DNA from: DASVAL01 sp035649575
Lineage (GTDB): Bacteria > Planctomycetota > UBA1135 > UBA2386
Assembly: GCA_035649575.1 (NCBI GenBank)
Contig: DASRJH010000045.1
Coordinates: 1-17,394, forward strand
Direction: 5' to 3'
DNA length: 17,394 nucleotides
This document shows, one piece after another, positions 1 through 6,811 of this stretch. The translations under genes were made by a program, and so were the position numbers. Below the pieces are notes generated by a model. The model saw nothing but the letters and a program-made list of their open reading frames with translations. It had not been told where the DNA came from and did not search any database. Numbering within the stretch: position 1 is the stretch's first letter; every line of letters begins with the position of its first letter.

Positions 1-2289
1 GGTGGCCAGCACCGTCAGCAGATGCATCCAGACCCGCGCCTCGAATTCCTTCAGGTCCAACTGCGCGATCTTTGCCTTCGCCTCCGCGAGCGGCATCGCA
101 GGCGTGCCCTGGAAGACGCGGGTCAGGTTCTCGTTGCGCTGCAGGAACTCCGCCCGCTCCAGCCACGAGACCGCGGTTACGACCTTGGTCGACGCGCCGC
201 GGTCCTCGGCCTCGAACGAGGTGTCCACGTCTGGATCTCGCAGCAACTCGCTGGCGCTGATGACGAACTCGTCGGCTCCCTTGCGCGCCTTGCGCAATCC
301 CCGCAGGAGCTGCTGGATGTCGCGCAACGTCAGCCGCGACCGCTGGGCGAGCGAGAACTGCGTCTCGAGGTCCGCAGGGTCGTAGAGCAGGATCGCTTCC
401 GCCGGCTTGCCGTCGCGCCCCGCCCGTCCCGCCTCCTGCAAGTAGTTCTCGAGCGAACCTGGGATCTCGGCGTGCACGACGAGCCGCACGTTCTCCTTGT
501 CGACGCCCATGCCGAAAGCGTTCGTGGCGCAGATGACGCGCACGGTGTCACTCAGGAAGTCATCCTGCACGCGCTTCCGCTCGGGCGGCGTCAGTCCGGC
601 GTGGTAGGCCTGCGCCTCGATGTCGCGGTCCCGCAGCGCCTCGGCCATCTCGTCCGCGTGTTTCCGCGTGTTGTGATAGACGATGACGTTGCCCCGCTGA
701 TGTGCGTCGAGGCACTCGCTGACGATCTCGTGGATGCGCTGGCCCTTCTCCTGCGGCGCCACTTCTTCGGAGCGATAGTGCAGGTTCTCACGCTCGACGC
801 CGCCGTCGAACTGCGTGAGCCTGCGCCCGAACATTCCTTCGAAGTAGGCGACGATTTCATCCCGCACTTCACGCCGCGCGGTCGCGGTCACGCAGACGAT
901 CGGCGGCGGCGCGACCCCCTGCTCCTTGGCCAGCTCGTCGATGAACCTGCCCGCGTAGAGGTAGTCGGGCCGGAAGTCATGGCCCCACTTCGACAGGCAG
1001 TGCGCCTCGTCGAACACCCAGGCGCCGATCTCGCGCGTGACGATGGCTTTCCTGAAGCTGATGTTGCGCAGCTGCTCGGGCGACACGTAGACCAGCGCCA
1101 CGTCGCCCATGCGGATGCCCTGCAGGACCTGCGCGCGTTCGGGCGGAGTCAGCAGGCCGTTGATGGTCGCCGCATTTACTGCGTGGGTGCGCCGCACGAA
1201 CCCATCCACCTGATCCTTCATGAGCGCCTGCAGCGGCGACAGCACGATGGTCAGCGCGCCACAGCGATAGTTGCGCACGAGCGCGGGCAGCTGGAAGCAG
1301 ATCGACTTCCCTCCGCCAGTCGGCAGGATCGCCAGGTGCGATCCCGACGCCATACCGTGCTCGACGATCTGGCGCTGCAGGCCACGGCCCGCGGCATCTG
1401 CGGGTCGATCGCGGAAGTCTTTGAAGTCCTCGAACCAGCGCTGCAGCTGCACGCGCGCGTCGTGCTGCTCGCGACACCACGCGCACCCGGTCTGCTTGCA
1501 GTTCACGTCCCGCAGCCGCCGCACCATGGCGGGCACCTCCGGAAACCTCCGCCGGACGAAGGCCGGCAGCACCGACCGCGAGCCACTGACCAGCAGCCAT
1601 GCGAGGGCGTAGGCCAGCGAGAGAGCAGTGCCCGGCGTGGCCACCGGCGCATGAAGTTCGCTGAGAATCTGCGCGAGGGCCGTGCGGCAACTGAACGCCT
1701 CGAGCGCCGACGACGCGGCGATGCCCACCTCCTGCACCGAGAGCAGCTCGCCACCGAGCGACGCGAACACGTGCGCCATGCCGCTGCGGTCGCCGAGCAT
1801 CGCCTCCGTGTCGGGCCGCGCGAACCACGTGCGGAACACGGAGAGGAGCCGCGTGGCTGGTGCATAGCGGCTCGAGAGCGCACCGCACTGTTCTTCGAAC
1901 GCTCGCAGGGAGAGGCGTGCGTCGGCGAGCGGATCGTTCTTGCCCCCATCGACAAGCTTGTAGTCCTTCAGCAGCGCGTGATAGGGCCACTCGGGATGCG
2001 AGATCGGCGAGAGCAGCAGGGTGTCAACCACCGGCAGCTGCAGCAGCGGTGATGCGGGCCAGTACCTGCGGACAACCGCGAGATCGTGCTCGAGCACGTT
2101 GTGGCCGAGCACCCACGAGGCGGCGCGCGCGAGCTCGTCGACGCCGGGGATCGCGGCGCCCGCACTGACGCGTTTGTGCACACTGCGCTCGCCGAGCACG
2201 GCCGCGATCTCACGTGGCACCGGTGCCGCGCGCGCGCGGGTTGTCTCCAAGTCGATCGCGAGAATCCGGGTGAGCGCTTCGGGAGACAT
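1..2289 (-). CDS. Exonuclease-RecQ fusion DNA helicase (3' end outside window)
   Basis: The visible 763 codons join a DEDD-type 3'-5' exonuclease to a RecQ-family superfamily 2 helicase, an architecture reminiscent of WRN. It presumably acts in DNA repair or recombination. Residues 9-127 carry the exonuclease: LAIDLETT (D13, E15), VLGHNVLEHD (D69) and NDPLADA (D123), where Asn118 sits at the usual catalytic His position. A Cys/His cluster (C264, C269, C272, H276) precedes the helicase. Helicase motifs are ILPTGGGKS (K328), SPLQALMKDQ, FDEAH (D427), VTATA, NTRKHADEM and QEAGRAGRDG from Q618. After motif VI the sequence looks like a winged-helix region, and the canonical RecQ zinc cysteines are not visible. 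The ATG at 2289 fits because the exonuclease motif follows at once; no clear ribosome binding site is seen. The gene diverges from the ThuA gene with about 200 bp between them. The family is certain; the specific role is inferred. Confidence 0.9.
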   Translation of the reverse strand, partial: MSPEALTRILAIDLETTRARAAPVPREIAAVLGERSVHKRVSAGAAIPGVDELARAASWVLGHNVLEHDLAVVRRYWPASPLLQLPVVDTLLLSPISHPEWPYHALLKDYKLVDGGKNDPLADARLSLRAFEEQCGALSSRYAPATRLLSVFRTWFARPDTEAMLGDRSGMAHVFASLGGELLSVQEVGIAASSALEAFSCRTALAQILSELHAPVATPGTALSLAYALAWLLVSGSRSVLPAFVRRRFPEVPAMVRRLRDVNCKQTGCAWCREQHDARVQLQRWFEDFKDFRDRPADAAGRGLQRQIVEHGMASGSHLAILPTGGGKSICFQLPALVRNYRCGALTIVLSPLQALMKDQVDGFVRRTHAVNAATINGLLTPPERAQVLQGIRMGDVALVYVSPEQLRNISFRKAIVTREIGAWVFDEAHCLSKWGHDFRPDYLYAGRFIDELAKEQGVAPPPIVCVTATARREVRDEIVAYFEGMFGRRLTQFDGGVERENLHYRSEEVAPQEKGQRIHEIVSECLDAHQRGNVIVYHNTRKHADEMAEALRDRDIEAQAYHAGLTPPERKRVQDDFLSDTVRVICATNAFGMGVDKENVRLVVHAEIPGSLENYLQEAGRAGRDGKPAEAILLYDPADLETQFSLAQRSRLTLRDIQQLLRGLRKARKGADEFVISASELLRDPDVDTSFEAEDRGASTKVVTAVSWLERAEFLQRNENLTRVFQGTPAMPLAEAKAKIAQLDLKEFEARVWMHLLTVLAT

Positions 2290-2493
2290 GCAGTGGCCAG
2301 CGCGGAATCTACCGCGCTACTGCATCGCGGCCGTCAGCAGTCCATGGAAGAACCGCTTGGGACGAGCTGAGCACCTCGATACAGGACGTCGGCGCGACAG
2401 GACGCGCCACTGCCCGACGCGCGCGCACAGCCCACTTGCTTCCCCACCAGGAACCGGCTTGTCGGCCGGCGTGCACAGGCGCACACTCCTGGC

Positions 2494-3540
2494 ATGCACC
2501 GAGCCTGTGCCTCGTCCCGCTCTCGCCCGTCGGCGTGCCTGCTGCTGGCGGCGCTGGCGCTCGGCGGCGGGAAGGCCGAGGCCCAGGACGGCTCGCCGCT
2601 CGCGGCAGCCGAAGGCCGGCGCCTGCAGGTGCTGTTCCTCGGGGCACCGACGCAGAACGGACCCCATCACGATCCGATCACGCGGTACGACGTGCTCAAG
2701 AAGGGGCTCGGTGCCGATGGCATCGATCTCACCTACAGCGAGGATCCCGCGGCGGCGCTCGCGGGCCCGGCGCTCGCTGCGTTCGACGCCGTGCTGCTCT
2801 ATGGCAACTGGGACCAGATGGGAGTGATGCCCGCAACGCAGCTCGAAGCGCTGCTCGCGTACGTCGACGGCGGCGGTGGCTTCGTGCCCGTGCACTGCGC
2901 GTCGGCCTGTTGGGGGCGAACGCCTCTGTTCGTCCGGCTCGTCGGCGGTCGCTTCGCGCGGCACGGTGGCGAGGAGTTCGCGGTCGAGGACGTGGCGCCG
3001 GACCATCCCGTCCTGAGCGGACTCGCGGGTTACCGCGCCTGGGACGAGACCTACGAGCACGACGAGCAGGCGACCGACCGCGTGGTCCTGCAGCGGCGCG
3101 AGCAGGAGCCGTGGACGTGGGTCCGCACGCAGGGCAAGGGTCGCGTCTTCTACACCGCCTCTGGCCACGACCATCGCGTCTGGGATCTGCCCGCGTTCCA
3201 GCAGCTGCTGAAGAACGGCATCCTGTGGGCCGTCGGCGACGGCAAGCGCGAGTTGCTCGCGAAGCTCGCGCTGCCGAAGCTCGAACAGGAAGCCGTGTCG
3301 CTGCCCGGCTATCGGCAACGGCGCGAGATCACGCAGGCGCAGAAGCCGCTGTTACCGGCGGACTCGATGAAGTTCGCGCAGGTCGCTACGGGCATGCAGC
3401 TGTCGTTGTTCGCGAGCGAGCCCGAGATCGTGAATCCGATCCACGTCGCGTGGGATCATCGCGGGCGCGCGTTCGTCGTCGAGACGATCGACTGTCTATC
3501 CCCTCAAATCCCTATCCCCTCGGGACGGAGCCGACGATGA
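2494..3540 (+). CDS. ThuA-domain secreted protein, truncated at start of PVC-type dehydrogenase domain
   Basis: The 348-residue product has a signal peptide (Arg-rich start, LLLAALALGG core, likely cleavage after AEA near residue 31). A ThuA/trehalose-utilisation-like fold at about 44-250 shows VLFLGAPTQNGPHHDP, VLLYGNWDQM, PVHCASACW, PDHPVLSGL, WDETYEHDE, WTWVRTQGKGRVFYTA and GHDHRVW. Residues 285-333 then begin a second domain (GMQLSLFASEPEIVNPIHVAWDHRGR) that in planctomycetes and relatives opens a membrane-bound dehydrogenase beta-propeller, usually followed by HEAT and cytochrome c parts. Homology stops at VETID, near base 3490; the last 15 residues come from unrelated CTATCCCC-rich DNA. 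The expected protein would be around 1000 residues, so this is a 5' remnant, although the ThuA domain itself is whole. No good ribosome binding site is seen before the ATG. Confidence 0.85.
   Translation: MHRACASSRSRPSACLLLAALALGGGKAEAQDGSPLAAAEGRRLQVLFLGAPTQNGPHHDPITRYDVLKKGLGADGIDLTYSEDPAAALAGPALAAFDAVLLYGNWDQMGVMPATQLEALLAYVDGGGGFVPVHCASACWGRTPLFVRLVGGRFARHGGEEFAVEDVAPDHPVLSGLAGYRAWDETYEHDEQATDRVVLQRREQEPWTWVRTQGKGRVFYTASGHDHRVWDLPAFQQLLKNGILWAVGDGKRELLAKLALPKLEQEAVSLPGYRQRREITQAQKPLLPADSMKFAQVATGMQLSLFASEPEIVNPIHVAWDHRGRAFVVETIDCLSPQIPIPSGRSRR
3496..3521 (+). repeat. Tandem CTATCCCCTC motif at the ThuA truncation point (candidate IS91/ISCR oriIS-like end)
   Basis: CTATCCCCTC occurs at 3496-3505 and again at 3512-3521, a 16-bp period. 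The second copy lies in TCCCTATCCCC (3509-3519), which recurs exactly at 5353-5363 downstream of the IS91-type transposase. The motif begins within a few bases of where ThuA/dehydrogenase homology ends. ISCR origin ends, as I recall them, carry a similar TTCCTATACCC core; equating these with oriIS is inference. Confidence 0.45.
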
Positions 3541-3917
3541 GTGTGCAACCGATGCTCGGACTGTGGTGCCTGCTCGCTGCGTGTGCCGGCCCCGCCTACG
3601 TGCCCGCTGATACCAGCGATCCAGACCGGGAAGTGACGTGCACGGGCACGATCGCCGCGTTCGCGAGCCTGCCCGGCGGCGACTTCGAGTTGCGCGTCAC
3701 CCCGCGCCCGGACGACGCGCGCCTGTTGGCGAAGGGGCAGACCGACATCTTGTGCACGATCCCGGCGAACCGCCGCGACCCGTACACCAAGATCCTGGCG
3801 AGGCTGAAGGTCGGCGCCCCGATCGAGGTGTCGGGGTACTGGGTGACCGCGACGGCGACGGGCCAGAACGAAGTGCGGTCGGTGACGTCGGTCGACGCGT
3901 TCCCCGATCGCCGCTGA
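3537..3917 (+). CDS. Small OB-fold-like lipoprotein
   Basis: The 126-residue product has a short hydrophobic leader and a lipobox LAAC with Cys16, so it is probably a lipid-anchored envelope protein; the leader lacks a basic residue, which is unusual. The mature part (EVTCTGTIAAF, FELRVTPRPDDARLL, ILCTIPANRRDPY, LKVGAPIEVSGYWV, NEVRSVTSVDAF) has the strand pattern of a single OB-fold domain. I do not recognise a named family. The start is supported by GGACGGAG about 7 bases upstream, and its ATG overlaps the TGA of the truncated ThuA frame (ATGA), so translational coupling is possible. The gene lies just inside the candidate mobile segment bounded by CTATCCCC motifs and could be a passenger. 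Function unknown. Confidence 0.7.
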   Translation: MSVQPMLGLWCLLAACAGPAYVPADTSDPDREVTCTGTIAAFASLPGGDFELRVTPRPDDARLLAKGQTDILCTIPANRRDPYTKILARLKVGAPIEVSGYWVTATATGQNEVRSVTSVDAFPDRR

Positions 3918-4010
3918 GCGACGCGACACGGCCATACGGGCCGACCGAGACGCGCCGAGAGGCAGTGGGGATCCGGAATCGACTGCGGCCGCCGCTGCAC
4001 TTGCGCGGCG

Positions 4011-5156
4011 GTGCAGGTGGCGCCCTCGCTTGGTGCACGCCAGCCGGATCGCGGGCGAAGTGCGGCCAATGGCGAACCCATGGCTGCATGGCCTGCGCAA
4101 CTTCGTCTGGCGCTTCGCGCCGCAGTTCTGGTTGCTGCGCCGCGTCGTCGCACCGTGCATGGCTCGGCGAACGTTGGCGTATCGACCAGCGGGCGGACGG
4201 AGTTCTGCGAACACGGCGAAGTGACGGACGGTGACGTGGCGGGTCTGGTGTCATCGATTCGTGATCGCGTGCTGCGGTTGCTGCGGCGGGTGGGGAAGTG
4301 GCCGGCTACGGGCGAGGCTGCTGACTCGGATGACGACGCAACGGACTTGATGCTGGAACTCGGTGCGGCGGCGGTGCAGGGTCGCACGGCGCTGGGTGGG
4401 CGAGCGGGAGCGCTGGACACGCGGGTCGGACGCGGCACGCGCAGGGAACCGTTCGTGAAGGGGCCGCTGTGTGCCGACATGGACGGGTTTTCGCTGCATG
4501 CGGCGGTGCGGGTGGAAGCGCGCGATCGCGATCGGCTCGAGCATCTGTGCCGGTATGCGGGGCGGCCGGCGATCGCGGAGAGCCGGCTGTCGCTGCTGCC
4601 GGATGGCCGGGTGGCATACTCGCTGAAGAAGCGCTGGAAGGACGGCACGACCAGCGTGGTGCTCGAGCCGCAGGTGCTGATCGAGCGGTTGGTCGCGCTG
4701 GTGCCACGGCCGCGGCGGCATCTGGTGACGTATCACGGCGTGCTGGCGCCAGCGGCGGGGATCCGGCCGTGGGTGGTGCCGCGAGTCGCAGCGGAGGAAG
4801 ACGGCGGTTGCCGGCACGAAGCTGCGGCAGCGGACGACGACAAACCAGTCCTCGGGAATGACGCGGCAGACGACGACGCCGTTCGCCGGCTGCTGCGGCA
4901 CCGCACGGTTCCGCATCGGCCAGGTCAGCGACGCCGGGGCGGACGGCGGTATCCGTGGGCCGAACTGCTGCGTCGGGTGTACATGGTCGACGTCTTGCTG
5001 TGCCGTCGCTGCGGTAGCAAGCGTCGGCTACTGGCGGCGATTCATGACCCGGAGTCCGTGCGACGGGTGCTGGTCGCGATGGGGCTGTCGCCGGAGGTGC
5101 CGGTGCTGGCAGTGGCGCGGGGTCCACCAGAGCAGCGGGAGCTGTCGTGGGAGTGA
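4011..5156 (+). pseudogene. IS91-family (Y2) transposase, C-terminal portion only
   Basis: Clear resemblance to IS91/ISCR-type transposases starts about base 4165 (SGRTEFCEHGEVTDGDV, IRDRVLRLLRR). It continues through MDGFSLHAAVRVEARDRDRL (from 4479), LCRYAGRPAIAESRLSLL, GRVAYSLKKRWKDGTTSVV, LVALVPRPRRHLVTYHGVLAP and the C-terminal CRRCGSKRRLLAAI with Cys331 and Cys334. The N-terminal zinc finger and the HUH motif with paired tyrosines that perform rolling-circle cleavage were not found. The open frame from 4011 to 4160 does not convincingly match the family, so the fragment cannot transpose on its own. Bases 3918-4010 hold no gene that I recognise, but 3990-4020 contains a small CTGCAC/GTGCAG hairpin. 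oriIS-like motifs follow the stop by about 200 bases, as expected for the family. Confidence 0.8.
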
Positions 5157-5612
5157 AGCGGGCACGATGACGCGAGGCGCGCGGTGACCGGAAGCGGTCG
5201 CGGCAGGCACCGGTGCGCTCGGTGGGCCAATCGTCAGCAAGAACGCCTGGAGCTGCGGGCAGCAAGGGCAGCAACGGTGCGACTTGACCGGGTCCCGCAC
5301 ACGGGGGATCGTGGGGCGGCGGCTCCCGGGTGGTCCGGGACGCTGCTTCAATTCCCTATCCCCCGGCTCCGGGCGGTCCAGAACTGCAGCTAGGAGTTCC
5401 TATCCGCCGATCCCCATCCGTCGGCCGCAAGGCTTCGCCAGGGGACAAGCGGCTGGTTGGGATCGCCGCCATCGTGGTAGCATCGGTCATAAGTGGCCCC
5501 CCCTTGCTCGAGCCCTGAAGGACGCCGGGTGGGGGCTGGCTTTTCTCATCCCATCCATCGCTTCGCCGCCGGTCACGGGCCCGTGCGTCGATAACTTCTT
5601 TGGCGTGCTCCC
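5157..5612. other. Non-coding stretch after IS91 fragment with oriIS-like motifs
   Basis: No convincing gene lies here. The stretch holds two CCTATCC motifs (5353-5363 and 5396-5405) at the distance downstream of the transposase stop where ISCR-type elements keep their replication origin end. Composition drops in GC toward 5613, so the right-hand boundary between transposon DNA and the next gene probably falls between about 5405 and 5600. No promoter could be assigned with confidence. Confidence 0.4.
5353..5405 (+). repeat. CCTATCC motifs downstream of IS91 transposase (candidate oriIS)
   Basis: TCCCTATCCCC at 5353-5363 is identical to 3509-3519, and GTTCCTATCC lies at 5396-5405. Both are in the same orientation as the transposase and 197-240 bases after its stop. 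This position and core resemble ISCR/IS91 origin ends. A GAAC tetranucleotide, a known IS91 target type, lies just after the first copy, but I cannot show that it is a target. The assignment is tentative. Confidence 0.4.
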
Positions 5613-6479
5613 ATGCACACATGGCAACGGATTGCTAGTTTGCTGCCTCTCGTACTGACGCAAGGCATCTTGGCCCAGAGTCCGCTAGTAGTGTTCCAGA
5701 ACGGGCAGGTCGCGGATGCCAATGCCGTCAACGACAACTTCAAGCAGCTGCAATTACAGACCATTCGGATGCAGCGGCCTGCTTTCCGGTCCGTGGGCGC
5801 GAGGACGATTGGAATACCCGCAAGTCCCGCAAGGCCGGGTTCCGTCGCCATCGGCGAGACACCGCTCTACTTCACGCAGCAGATTGTGGTCGATCTCGAT
5901 ACGACGGGACTCGGCGGACTTGACATCGGCACAGTGCAACCGCGCACACTCTATTACACCTACGTCGGGTTCGGCGCCAGCGGTCCTCCGTCTGTCTCAG
6001 CCACGGTCTCGCTGAATCCACCAACGCAAGGACCGGCCAGCTTGGGCACGCAGTGGACCTATCTTGGATCGTTCGCTACCGACAACGCTGCTAACCTTGC
6101 GCCGTTCACTTTCAGCAAGGGCCGCTACTTGAATGCTGCAACCAGTGGCAACATCTCTGCTGTCACCTCGGCTTCAATTGTCTCGATTCCATTGCCGGTT
6201 CCTGCACACGCCACCGAGGTCTATGCGCGCTTTGCTCTCATTGGAACAGGAGGTGCTCCTCCTTACACGTTCAGTGTCGGAGCGACTTCTTCCGTCGCTG
6301 AAGATATCATCCGGTTCGAATCGAGCACGAGCTTGGCTTTTGGGGGTAGTCTCGCAGCGGAATACGTCTCACTACCACTGGTCGAAGGTCCATTGCTCTA
6401 TGTCAGAGTCAGCTCTCCTGTCCTCACCGGATTCGTCGAACCGCGCGGTTGGACCGAGGATCCCACGCTGTTCAAATGA
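5613..6479 (+). CDS. Secreted protein of unknown function with GWTEDPTLF C-terminus
   Basis: The 288-residue product has a signal peptide (ASLLPLVLTQGILAQ, cleavage near residue 22). It is followed by FQNGQVADANAVNDNFKQL, a segment often seen at the N-terminus of secreted or fibre-like proteins just before a short coiled stretch. The rest is rich in Gly, Ser, Thr, Val and Pro with alternating hydrophobics, as in an extracellular beta-sandwich, and ends GWTEDPTLFK. No catalytic motif is visible. GC content is lower than in neighbouring genes (57 percent in the 60 bases from 6241), which suggests a different origin. A homologous C-terminal fragment lies on the minus strand at 11158-11280. Nothing in the context fixes a role; surface or adhesive function is only a guess. 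Confidence 0.7.
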   Translation: MHTWQRIASLLPLVLTQGILAQSPLVVFQNGQVADANAVNDNFKQLQLQTIRMQRPAFRSVGARTIGIPASPARPGSVAIGETPLYFTQQIVVDLDTTGLGGLDIGTVQPRTLYYTYVGFGASGPPSVSATVSLNPPTQGPASLGTQWTYLGSFATDNAANLAPFTFSKGRYLNAATSGNISAVTSASIVSIPLPVPAHATEVYARFALIGTGGAPPYTFSVGATSSVAEDIIRFESSTSLAFGGSLAAEYVSLPLVEGPLLYVRVSSPVLTGFVEPRGWTEDPTLFK

Positions 6480-6811
6480 GAACGATCCGCTTCGAAGCAC
6501 CTCTGCTTCAGCGGATTGATGCCCCGGTCGCGCATCGGCGTCCCGAACGCGCCGCAGGGTAAGCGGCCCGTTGCAGGATCCCGCGCGCCGTTGTGCGCCA
6601 GCACCGCCATTGGTTGGCACCATGCGCTACAGTGCGGCGCTGACCATCGGCGCGGCAGCCGCGACGATCGAATCGTCCGATGCGATCGCCTGCACGAAAG
6701 ATCAGAAGCTGGCTCGTGCCTGCGGACCGCCAGCTGCTGCTGAAGTAGGCGGGTTCCTCCGCTAGCATGCAGCACGAGGCCCGTTCTTGTCGGCGGGCTG
6801 CGGAGTACGGG
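6480..6811. other. Intergenic region upstream of the kinase
   Basis: No supported gene. A short open frame ending at 6765 could encode a 47-residue peptide from an ATG at 6622 (MRYSAALTIGAAAATIESSD), which looks weakly like a leader, but it lacks a ribosome binding site and homology. The kinase promoter should lie here; I could not assign -35 and -10 boxes. GGAG at 6802-6805 is a well-placed ribosome binding site for the ATG at 6812. Confidence 0.4.

Noticed and set aside
22..2052. Long plus-strand open frame of 676 codons
   Set aside because: It is the antisense shadow of the exonuclease-RecQ gene; its translation is Arg/His/Leu-rich with no domain, while the minus strand shows all helicase motifs.
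6571..6765. 64-codon frame before the kinase
   Set aside because: No ribosome binding site, no homology and no convincing leader peptide; kept only as a note in the intergenic entry.
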